Assembly: GCA_016235255.1 (NCBI GenBank)
Contig: JACRLM010000009.1
Span: forward strand, 1 to 38,034
Direction: 5' to 3'
DNA from: Nitrospinota bacterium
GTDB lineage: Bacteria; Nitrospinota_A; UBA7883; JACRLM01
DNA length: 38,034 bases
Positions 7,627-15,532 of this stretch are shown piece by piece (position 1 is the first letter of the stretch; each line of letters opens with the position of its first letter). A program made the translations under genes and the position numbers. The notes beneath the pieces were generated by a model, which was not told where the DNA came from, made no database searches, and was given only the letters and a program-made list of their open reading frames with translations.

Positions 7627-9585
7627 TTACTGGTTTTTGGATAGCCACGCCTGGAACATCAGCGCGTTCCACAGGTAATACTGCCAGTTCCTTCCGCCGG
7701 AAAGATGTTCCGTCCACTTCTCCCTTATCGGCCCCGGGGAAAGGTATCCTTCCCGGGCCAGCCTGCCTTCCGCCAAAAGGTCTTCCGCCCATTCCTTCAA
7801 CGGGCCGCGCAGCCAGCTGTCAATCGGAAGGCCGAAACCCATCTTCGGCCTTTCTATTATCTTCTCCGGGACATGGCGGTAAAGAATATTGCGCAACGTC
7901 CACTTCCCTTTGCCGTCCCTGATTTTATACCTTAAAGGCAGGCGCGCCGCAAGCTCGACAACCCTGTAGTCGAGCAACGGAGCGCGCGTCTCCAGGCTCA
8001 CGGCCATGCTGGCCCTGTCCACCTTCACGAGTATGTCGTCGGGCAGGTAGCTTACGATGTCCAGCAGCATCATCTGACGGGTGAAATGCCCATCAAGCCC
8101 CTTGCCGACCCCGGACGTAAGCGCCGTGGGATACTCCATGCCGCCGATGGCCACTTTCTCCGGCTCCTTGAAGTGCGACACAAGCCCCCTGTATATTTCC
8201 ACCGGGTCTTCCACTCCCAGTATCTCCGCCATCTTGTGCGCCTTGTCCCCGGCGCGGGCCACGCGCGCACGGGAGGGCAACACAGGTTCTATGGCTGCGT
8301 ACATTGCGTCCCAGAATCCCGGCGGAACGCTTGTTATGGCGCAGGCCGCGGCCTTGCGCGCCCAGGCGGGAGCCCATCCTATCTTGCGCCATAGCGACAT
8401 GGCCCACAGGTATCTGTTGTATCCTCCGAAACTTTCGTCCCCACCGTCACCGGACAGGGCCACCGTCACCCCTTCCCTTGCGATGCGCGAAACGAGATAC
8501 GTCGGTATCTGGGACGAATCCGCGAAAGGCTCATCGTATATTTCCGGCAGGTCCGGGATAACCGCCATCGCCTCGGCGGGGGTGACATATAGTTCTGTAT
8601 GATCCGTCACCAGGTGCTGGGCGACGGCCTTTGCGTGCGGAGCCTCGTTGTAACCCTCCTCGAAAAATCCGATGGTGAAGGTCTTCGGCGGCCTTGTGCC
8701 CGCCTGCTTCATGAGGGCAACCACCAGCGAAGAGTCCACCCCGCCGGACAGAAACGCCCCCAGCGGCACGTCGCTTATCATGCGTATCCGCACAGAGTCG
8801 AGCAACAGCGAGGCGAAGCGTTCTTCTATCTCCCTGTCGTCCCCCTCCAACGGTGAATTGAGCCCTTCCATATACGCCTGCTCCGCGGACCAGTAAGTCT
8901 GCGCCGCTTCGGGCGAGACGTGATCGAAGGGAGCCTGCACGGTCAACGTCTTGCCCGGCATGAGCTTGTAGACCCCTTTGTATATGGAATACGGGGCCGG
9001 TATGTAGTTGTGGCGCAGGAAAAGGGCCAGCGAGTTGCGGTCTATCTCCGCGTTGAAAAGCGGATGGGCCTTGAGCGCCTTAAGCTCGGAGCCGAACAAA
9101 AGCGTCCCTCCCGTCCAGCAGTAATAAAGAGGTTTCTTCCCAAGCCTGTCACGGGCGAAGGTGATTGTTCGCTCGCGCCTGTCCCACAGGGCGAAAGCGA
9201 ACATGCCGTTGAACAGCTTTATGGCATCCCCAACGCCATACCGCTCCACCGCCTCGAGCATCACCTCCGTGTCGGAATGGCCGCGCCATTTCACCGGGCC
9301 GGATTTTTCCAGTTGCGCCCGGATGTCCTGGAAGTTGTACACCTCGCCGTTGAAAACTATCACGTACCTTCCGGAGGCGGAGGTCATGGGCTGATGCCCA
9401 TGGGGTGAAAGGTCGAGTATGGACAACCGCCTGTGCCCCAGCGCAACACCGGCCGTAGCGTCCACCCACACACCCATGTCGTCCGGGCCGCGCCGGATTA
9501 GGGTGTTCGTCATTTTCACCACGGCCGCCTCCATGCGGTCCGCCGCGCCTCCCGTGGCCGTCACAAAGCCCGCTATGCCGCACAT
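7627..9585 (-). CDS. asnB: Asparagine synthase-like glutamine amidotransferase (copy 1)
   Basis: A 652-residue protein. The class II glutaminase domain starts MCGIAGF, where Cys2 becomes the nucleophile after Met removal, and keeps RRGPDD and RLSILDLS. The synthetase domain has the ATP-pyrophosphatase P-loop SGGVDSS at about 280-286. Both halves look intact and the length is normal. The ATG start lies 4 bases after the preceding methyltransferase gene. In polysaccharide loci such enzymes (for example WbpS-like proteins) use glutamine ammonia to amidate the carboxylate of a hexuronic acid, and the dehydrogenase encoded next makes exactly such a carboxylate. True asparagine synthesis cannot be excluded. 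It is a clear paralogue of the protein at 17665-19668. Confidence 0.88.
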   Translation of the reverse strand: MCGIAGFVTATGGAADRMEAAVVKMTNTLIRRGPDDMGVWVDATAGVALGHRRLSILDLSPHGHQPMTSASGRYVIVFNGEVYNFQDIRAQLEKSGPVKWRGHSDTEVMLEAVERYGVGDAIKLFNGMFAFALWDRRERTITFARDRLGKKPLYYCWTGGTLLFGSELKALKAHPLFNAEIDRNSLALFLRHNYIPAPYSIYKGVYKLMPGKTLTVQAPFDHVSPEAAQTYWSAEQAYMEGLNSPLEGDDREIEERFASLLLDSVRIRMISDVPLGAFLSGGVDSSLVVALMKQAGTRPPKTFTIGFFEEGYNEAPHAKAVAQHLVTDHTELYVTPAEAMAVIPDLPEIYDEPFADSSQIPTYLVSRIAREGVTVALSGDGGDESFGGYNRYLWAMSLWRKIGWAPAWARKAAACAITSVPPGFWDAMYAAIEPVLPSRARVARAGDKAHKMAEILGVEDPVEIYRGLVSHFKEPEKVAIGGMEYPTALTSGVGKGLDGHFTRQMMLLDIVSYLPDDILVKVDRASMAVSLETRAPLLDYRVVELAARLPLRYKIRDGKGKWTLRNILYRHVPEKIIERPKMGFGLPIDSWLRGPLKEWAEDLLAEGRLAREGYLSPGPIREKWTEHLSGGRNWQYYLWNALMFQAWLSKNQ

Positions 9586-9589
9586 GACG

Positions 9590-10576
9590 TCAACTCTTTC
9601 TCACGGTGAAATGCCAATATGGGATACGGTTCGATATCTTCACATCGGCGAACGTGTCCTTGAGCCCATAAATCTGATCGCGCGTGAAGCGCTGCTCGAT
9701 ACCGGTGAAGAACCTGTCATAAACGTCCTGCCTGATCCGGGCGAATCCCTTGCCGGTGTACCCTTCGTACAACGGAACCTTTGACGACAGGCCGAGAGGT
9801 TTTAACGCCGCTCCCAACGCCACCATCGGCATGTAAACGAACACGGTGGTGAAAAACGTGAACGCTTCGCGGAACGCATGGTTTCTCACGCCGGACACGG
9901 CGCGGCGGACGGCGTCCACCACCTGGAAGATCGCCTTGTAATGGAATGGCCGGTTGTCCAGCGCGTAATACAGGTAGATGAGCATGTTCGGCGCGAAACG
10001 GGACAGGCCTCGCACAAGATCAAGCGCTGGCGCCGGGATATGGTGCAGCACTCCAAGGCTGAATATAAAATCAGCGAACCCGGTACGGAACGGCAAGTTA
10101 GTAATGTCCGCCATGAAGAATATTGCGTTGGGGGCGTCCTTCAGGTTTTTACGCGCCACAAAGATCGCCTCCGAAAAGTCCAAAAGTACGATCTCCCGGC
10201 AACTGGAGTGGATAAAATGGCTCCACCTGCCGATGCCGCATCCCGCGTCCGCCACCCGCGCGTCCTTGAGCGCCGGGATGTCAACAAGGTCGAAGTAATC
10301 GTTGAACTCCGCCTCATGCTCCGGCAGGATTTCCGGAAATCGTTTCCACTCTTCGCCGAAGGTGAACTGAATGTCCTCGGCGAAGCCTTGCCCGCTTGCG
10401 CCAGCGCCCGAGGAACCGCGAAGCGATGGGGGGAGGCGGTCATCGTCCAAAAGCACGATCACGTCGTCCACCACAGGATAGAAACGGCCGTCCACCGATA
10501 TGCCGTCCTTTTCAAGGCTCACGTCCGCCGCCCCGAAAATATCCTTCAGCGAATCGAGCTTGTCAGCGTAATACAT
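9590..10576 (-). CDS. Class I SAM-dependent methyltransferase
   Basis: A 328-residue protein. An N-terminal part of about 60 residues could be a degenerate Trm112-like or linker segment (VDGRFYPVVDDVIVLL). A Rossmann methyltransferase domain follows, with motif I VADAGCGIGRW at about 108-118, the acidic LLDFSEA at the end of beta-2, and FSLGVLHHIP as motif IV and post-motif. The C-terminal 80 residues contain a lone hydrophobic stretch and an aromatic-rich tail. The start overlaps the preceding glycosyltransferase gene by 14 bp. It probably methylates a sugar or a glycan terminus. The acceptor cannot be told from sequence. Confidence 0.78.
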   Translation of the reverse strand: MYYADKLDSLKDIFGAADVSLEKDGISVDGRFYPVVDDVIVLLDDDRLPPSLRGSSGAGASGQGFAEDIQFTFGEEWKRFPEILPEHEAEFNDYFDLVDIPALKDARVADAGCGIGRWSHFIHSSCREIVLLDFSEAIFVARKNLKDAPNAIFFMADITNLPFRTGFADFIFSLGVLHHIPAPALDLVRGLSRFAPNMLIYLYYALDNRPFHYKAIFQVVDAVRRAVSGVRNHAFREAFTFFTTVFVYMPMVALGAALKPLGLSSKVPLYEGYTGKGFARIRQDVYDRFFTGIEQRFTRDQIYGLKDTFADVKISNRIPYWHFTVRKS

Positions 10577-11705
10577 CCGTCCCGGCGATCCTTTCGTATA
10601 ATTGCTCGTAACGCGTGGTGACCGCCGCCAGCGAATAGCGCTCCTCCACCCTTTTGCGCGCCATCGCCCCCATCTCCCGCCGGGAAGACGCTTCCATCTC
10701 CAGCAATTTGCCTATGGCGGCCGCCATCGCCTCCGGATTCCGCGCAGGCGCCGTCATCCCGGTGTCACCCATAAGTTCCTCCACGTCCCCCACCCTTGTG
10801 GCCACGCATGGCACGCCGCAGGCCATCGCCTCGCCTATGTTATTGGGAAATCCTTCGCTGTACGACGAGTTCACGGCGATGTCGAAAGCCGCCGTCACTT
10901 CGTGAATGTCCCTTCGCTCGCCAAGAGTGAATACTTTGCCTTCAAGCCCGTTGTGGCGGATCATTTCCGATATCGCCGCGTTGTTGTCCGTCCCCTTTCC
11001 GGCGAGTATGAAACGGGCGTTGTGATATTTCCCGGCAACTATCGCCGCGGCGCGCAGAAAATTATCGTGATCCTTCATCGGATCATACCGCGCCACGAGC
11101 CCGACGATCAACGAGTCCTCGCCAAGGCCCAGGCTGTTTCTGATCCTTGCTCGCGAGGAACCGTCAGGGCGGAACATCTCCACGTCAAACCCGTTTGGAA
11201 TAAGCTCCCAGCGTTTTGGCGTGTAACCGAGCCGTTCATGGGCGGCCTTTCCGGCGGCTGAGTTCACCACCACGGCCTTCGGCATGGACGACATCCACGC
11301 CAGTGTTTTTATCACCATGAAAAGCGACCTTGGATGATCTTCCGGCCGCAGGTCCGAGCATCGCAGATTCCAAATCACAGGCGATTTTCCGGCAATCCTG
11401 GCCGCCAGCGTCCCCAAAAGATCGGAATGGTAAAGCCATGTTTGCACCACATCCGGTCTCTCTTTTTTCAACAGCCGGACGAGCCGTACAAATCCCCCCG
11501 CCATCGCGGAACCTGTTCCGGCCTCAAGGCTGTCCACCGGGATTCCCGCCGATTTTATCATTTCGCCCACCGGGCCTGCTCCGGTGACGCTGACGACGCT
11601 ACATAAGAACTTGTTCCTGTCCATCCGCGAAACAAGCCGGCTTAGGAATATTTCAGCCCCCCCTATGTTCAGTCCGGTGACAAGATGGAGCACTTTAATC
11701 ATCAT
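10563..11705 (-). CDS. GT4-family (GT-B fold) glycosyltransferase
   Basis: A 380-residue protein of normal length. The N-terminal acceptor domain begins with HLVTGLNIGGAEIFL. The C-terminal nucleotide-sugar domain has VARYDPMKDH (about 204-213) and the EX7E motif in SEGFPNNIGEAM (Glu284 and Glu292). It overlaps the preceding gene by 4 bp. The protein at 11702-12826 has the same EX7E glutamates at the same residue numbers and the same xARxDPMKDH string, so the two are tandem duplicates that probably add neighbouring sugars. Confidence 0.87.
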   Translation of the reverse strand: MMIKVLHLVTGLNIGGAEIFLSRLVSRMDRNKFLCSVVSVTGAGPVGEMIKSAGIPVDSLEAGTGSAMAGGFVRLVRLLKKERPDVVQTWLYHSDLLGTLAARIAGKSPVIWNLRCSDLRPEDHPRSLFMVIKTLAWMSSMPKAVVVNSAAGKAAHERLGYTPKRWELIPNGFDVEMFRPDGSSRARIRNSLGLGEDSLIVGLVARYDPMKDHDNFLRAAAIVAGKYHNARFILAGKGTDNNAAISEMIRHNGLEGKVFTLGERRDIHEVTAAFDIAVNSSYSEGFPNNIGEAMACGVPCVATRVGDVEELMGDTGMTAPARNPEAMAAAIGKLLEMEASSRREMGAMARKRVEERYSLAAVTTRYEQLYERIAGTDVLR

Positions 11706-12826
11706 CGCGCCTCTTCAATCACGCGCAATGTCTGAGCGGCCATGGCCTCCACGCCGAACATTTTCGCGATCCGCTCCCGTGCTTTGCCGCTTACAGCGTC
11801 TCTATTCGATTCCATCCGAGCGAGCATTTCCATGATACCTTTCGAAAGCGCCTCCGGATTTTTGGGCGGAACAATAATTCCAGTTTCTCCAGCAATCCAT
11901 GCCGCGTCCCCCACGTCCGTCGCCACGCACGGGACGCCGCAGGCCATCGCCTCTCCCACCGCATTGGGAAAACCTTCGCCGATGGAAGAGAGCGCCGCAA
12001 TGTCCATTGCGTTATATAGCGCTGGCATATCGCTGCGCTCCCCCGTGAAAGTGACGGCGGCCCCAAGGCCAAGTTCAGCCGCAAGTTTGCGCATCTTTTC
12101 AAAGTATTCTTCCGGCCCGCCACCCACTATAAGAAAGCGCAAGCCGGGCCGCGCATTAAGCATAATTTTCGCGGCGTGAAGAAACGTGGGATGGTCCTTC
12201 ATCGGGTCCAGCCTTGCCGCAAGGCCAACCACCTTGTCATTTTGTGAATAGCCAAGCTCGGCGCGTACCTTTGCTCCGGCCTCGCGGTCTGGCCGGAACA
12301 TTTGCGTGTCTATCCCGTTCGGGACAACGCTAAGCCTGGCGGCGGGATAACCCTTGTCCGCAAGGATGGCCATCCCTGCCTTTGAGTTGACTATCACCCG
12401 GTCGGCAAACGTAACGAGCCCCCTCTCCAGCGTGTACGAAAAGCCGGTGAGCCAGTCATACCGCGAAAGGTCCATGAACGAGGCCCGCACACTCCATATA
12501 ACTTTCGCACCGCCGAAAAAAGGTTTTAGCGACGCGGCCATGATATTTGGCGGCCCCAGGTAGCTTAAGACGGCGGAGGGCTTTATGCTCCGGACAGTTT
12601 TGACCAGACGGGCGGCGAATCCGGCCGTGTCCCATCTTCCCTTCTTGTTCAACCGGACGACGGGAATCCCCGCCTCCGCCATATCTTTTTCAAAAGCCCC
12701 GCCGGAATAGAACACAGCCACATGCACCTCATGCCCCATCCGCTTGAGCGCCTGGGCTGTGACGGTCAACTGCCGTTCGGCCCCGCCGGTCTCAAGCGAT
12801 CTGGCGAGAAACAGCAGCCTGCTCAT
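11702..12826 (-). CDS. GT4-family glycosyltransferase (paralogue of its downstream neighbour)
   Basis: A 374-residue GT-B enzyme. The N-terminal glycine-rich loop is SLETGGAERQL, the hinge region reads VPNGIDTQMFRPD, the donor-site motif is AARLDPMKDH (about 203-212), and EX7E lies in GEGFPNAVGEAM (Glu284 and Glu292). It overlaps the genes on both sides by 4 bp, so translation is probably coupled. The family retains anomeric configuration using NDP-sugars. The donor and linkage are not predictable here. Confidence 0.87.
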   Translation of the reverse strand: MSRLLFLARSLETGGAERQLTVTAQALKRMGHEVHVAVFYSGGAFEKDMAEAGIPVVRLNKKGRWDTAGFAARLVKTVRSIKPSAVLSYLGPPNIMAASLKPFFGGAKVIWSVRASFMDLSRYDWLTGFSYTLERGLVTFADRVIVNSKAGMAILADKGYPAARLSVVPNGIDTQMFRPDREAGAKVRAELGYSQNDKVVGLAARLDPMKDHPTFLHAAKIMLNARPGLRFLIVGGGPEEYFEKMRKLAAELGLGAAVTFTGERSDMPALYNAMDIAALSSIGEGFPNAVGEAMACGVPCVATDVGDAAWIAGETGIIVPPKNPEALSKGIMEMLARMESNRDAVSGKARERIAKMFGVEAMAAQTLRVIEEAR

Positions 12827-14445
12827 CCGTGATTCAAGCGGCGCAGTGGAGCCGTGGCAAACGAGGCAATGTAACCTGCCGCCGCCGCAATGTACATGAA
12901 AGCCAGCGTCCCGGTGAACCTTGTGGAGCCGTATGTCACCAACGTGACAATCGCCATGTTGATGACGAATATCGCAAACGGCGCCGGGAGTGAAACATGC
13001 GCCCCACCTTTCAGCGCGTTTACCGCGATCAGGACCATGGCCGCCACCATCAGGATATGAATGTGCGGAAGACCTTCGTTCTGGTGATAGTAAGCGTATG
13101 AAAGTGCGGCGGCCAAGGCGACTGTCAGCGCATACCCGGAAAGCTTTATTAATTTGCCGTGCTCACGCGCAAAAGCCGGCATCGCACCGGTGGCCGCTTC
13201 GTAGATGACGAAGATAAGCATGATCTTCAGCGACAGGTATTCGTCAAATCCCCGGTCCAACTTGTTGAAGAAGATTCCAGGAAACATTTGCGGATGAGAC
13301 ATGTAAAAGCTTGCGGCCTGGGCCACAAGGGGCAATCCTTTTATTTCCGGCCTTTCGTAAAACTTTGCGGCCCCTTCCGGATGCCAGTCCCCGTCATAGG
13401 CCATTTCATTGTTGTTGTCCTGGATTATCGATTTTGCCTGCGTTGAAAACACGACGAACGACCCGCTTTTGACCGACGCATAGACAGACCATGGCGCCGC
13501 CACAGCGAAAAATCCCGCCGCCACCCACGCCAGCGTTTTCATGCCCGCCGGAGGGGCCGCTTCACTCAACGGCTCTTTCTTCCACGCTTTCACAAAGACA
13601 TAAGCGAAAAACAGCGGTGGAACGAAAATCAACGTTCCTTTCATCAATGGATTTGCGGCAAGGACCGCTCCGAACGCAAAAGCGTTCATACACACCGGAG
13701 CGCGGCCAAGCCGCAGGAAAGCGATTATCGCGAGAAACGCCGCAAACGCCGTCAGCGGTTCGGTAAGGATATCCTTGGCCATCCCTTCGGCGTAACCATC
13801 CATGAAAACGTGCGCCCCGGCGATCCCCGCCGCCACGCCGCCATACCCCCAAAAGGCGTACCCGATATAGGGCATGGAAGCAGCTATGATTATCAGCGCC
13901 AGGAACTGCGCCTGTTTTGCCGCCCGGGGGGATACCCCGTAAATTGAGTAAACGGCGGCGAGAAACAGCGGATATCCGGGCGTCCGCATCGAATCGAATG
14001 ATCCACCGCCGGCGCCTTGCTTCATAAACTGGTTTTTCAGCCCCTCATAGTCCTCACGAGGCTCTTCGGAAAATTTGTAAACGGAAAATTCCTCCACCCC
14101 GCCGAATTTGTTCACCCCATGCCCTTTAGCGAGGTTGACGGCCAGGGACTGGTATTCCCAAGTGTCGCCGCCGAAGTACGCCGTGTCCGTGAAAGATTTC
14201 GGCGCGCCGTAATATAGCGCCAGCGCCACGCATAGAGGGAGGCACACATATCGCGCCACCGCCGCCGAGGGACATATGCGCTTACGATCCTTCACACACG
14301 GCCACAGCGCAACCGCCGCCAGCGAAAACGCCACTGCGTATTTCCACCACGCGGCATGGCCGGTTGCGCCGTAATGCGAAAGGTAAAGATCAGCCAACGC
14401 ACCCGCCACCATCGCATTGATGGCCGCACGCATAGGACCGCTCAT
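12823..14445 (-). CDS. Polytopic GT-C-like membrane glycosyltransferase
   Basis: A 540-residue membrane protein. A longer open frame extends upstream to 14661, but those codons lie inside the preceding glycosyltransferase gene and are very arginine-rich. The real start is the ATG at 14445, which forms an ATGA overlap with the upstream stop. About ten hydrophobic segments are visible. The first extracytoplasmic loop has FGGDTWEYQSLAVNLAKGHG (Asp94), closely resembling the acidic loop of ArnT/PMT-like GT-C enzymes. A long C-terminal hydrophobic region follows. The family transfers sugars from polyprenyl-phosphate donors on the periplasmic face. The role here is inferred. Confidence 0.72.
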   Translation of the reverse strand: MSGPMRAAINAMVAGALADLYLSHYGATGHAAWWKYAVAFSLAAVALWPCVKDRKRICPSAAVARYVCLPLCVALALYYGAPKSFTDTAYFGGDTWEYQSLAVNLAKGHGVNKFGGVEEFSVYKFSEEPREDYEGLKNQFMKQGAGGGSFDSMRTPGYPLFLAAVYSIYGVSPRAAKQAQFLALIIIAASMPYIGYAFWGYGGVAAGIAGAHVFMDGYAEGMAKDILTEPLTAFAAFLAIIAFLRLGRAPVCMNAFAFGAVLAANPLMKGTLIFVPPLFFAYVFVKAWKKEPLSEAAPPAGMKTLAWVAAGFFAVAAPWSVYASVKSGSFVVFSTQAKSIIQDNNNEMAYDGDWHPEGAAKFYERPEIKGLPLVAQAASFYMSHPQMFPGIFFNKLDRGFDEYLSLKIMLIFVIYEAATGAMPAFAREHGKLIKLSGYALTVALAAALSYAYYHQNEGLPHIHILMVAAMVLIAVNALKGGAHVSLPAPFAIFVINMAIVTLVTYGSTRFTGTLAFMYIAAAAGYIASFATAPLRRLNHG

Positions 14446-15530
14446 GCGGCGCCCGGCCTTAAAAGCTCGTCCCACATCGCCATTACGCGCGCGGTGGAAA
14501 ATCTTTCTGTCACCTGCGATGCGGCGGACGACAACCGGAGCCGCAAGTCCACGTCTGTAATCAGCCGGTCCATGACGCCCGCCAGCGCGTCCACGTCGCC
14601 CGGCGGAACAAGCAGTCCGTCGGCGCCGTTCCTTATTATCTCTCCCGGCCCCCATGGACAATCAAAGGCCGCCACCGCAAGCCCGCCGGCCATCGCCTCC
14701 AGCAGAACGTTCGGGAATCCTTCAAAGCGGGACGATAAAACGAATATCTTTGCCGACCGGAACGCCCCGGCAGGATCGGCGGTCTTCCCGTGAAACTCAA
14801 CGCGATTTTCAAGTCCAAGCGCCGCGCGCTGCCGCTCCAGCGCTGTCCTTTCCGTACCTCCGCCGTATATGGAGAGTTTCCAGCCCGGGTGAGTTTCCTT
14901 TATCTTCCCGAACGCGTTGAGCAAAAGGTCGAATCCCTTTTGGGGTTCAAGCCTTCCCATGGCCACTATCACGTCACCAGCATCTGTCTGTGCGGCTGGA
15001 TGTGCGTTGATGGCAGGCCCGATGGTATTGGGAATCACCGCAACGCCCCCCCTGCCCCAACCTTCATAATACCGGGCCGCGCCTTTTGTCTGCGTGACAA
15101 TCCTGGCGGCGAATGGATACGCCACCCGGCGCAGCAATCGCCATGATTTTTTCTCCAGGTTGGCGAATGGGTCCACCCTTTCACACACCATCACAGGAAT
15201 TCCGGTTCCCGCCGCCGCAAGGATTGTCAGGACGTTCACCTCGGTCATGAATGAAACGATGGCCGACGGCCGCGTATGTTTGAGCGCGCGCCGTAGCGCC
15301 CCCAACCTGCGGGCGTTGTTCGCCATGGCGTTCAATGCCCCTTGAGATGGCGCCATTAGCCCCAGCCGGGTGACCGCGACAGATTTGTTCATTTCGTAAA
15401 ACGGCGCTTCGCCCTCCAGCAGGATGACGGACACATCATGGTCGCAAGCGGCCCAGTGGTTGGCGACAAACGCGAATATCTTCTCCGCCCCGCCGGCGCG
15501 CAGGGAGGAGATGACCATGGTTATCCGCAT
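14442..15530 (-). CDS. GT4-family glycosyltransferase
   Basis: A 362-residue protein. The N-terminal motif is ISSLRAGGAEKIF, the donor-binding strand has MGRLEPQKGFDLL (about 191-203), and EX7E lies in RFEGFPNVLLEAM (Glu270 and Glu278), followed by CPWGPGEII. The last feature is typical of GT4 enzymes of the AmsD/PglH-like group, often GalNAc or galactose transferases. It starts 2 bases after the stop of the two-domain glycosyltransferase gene and overlaps the next gene by 4 bp. Confidence 0.87.
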   Translation of the reverse strand: MRITMVISSLRAGGAEKIFAFVANHWAACDHDVSVILLEGEAPFYEMNKSVAVTRLGLMAPSQGALNAMANNARRLGALRRALKHTRPSAIVSFMTEVNVLTILAAAGTGIPVMVCERVDPFANLEKKSWRLLRRVAYPFAARIVTQTKGAARYYEGWGRGGVAVIPNTIGPAINAHPAAQTDAGDVIVAMGRLEPQKGFDLLLNAFGKIKETHPGWKLSIYGGGTERTALERQRAALGLENRVEFHGKTADPAGAFRSAKIFVLSSRFEGFPNVLLEAMAGGLAVAAFDCPWGPGEIIRNGADGLLVPPGDVDALAGVMDRLITDVDLRLRLSSAASQVTERFSTARVMAMWDELLRPGAA

Positions 15531-15532
15531 TT

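Noticed and set aside
14446..14661. Extended N-terminus of the GT-C-like protein (72 extra residues)
   Set aside because: These codons overlap the preceding glycosyltransferase gene and encode Arg-rich sequence. The ATGA overlap at 14442-14445 is the likely start.
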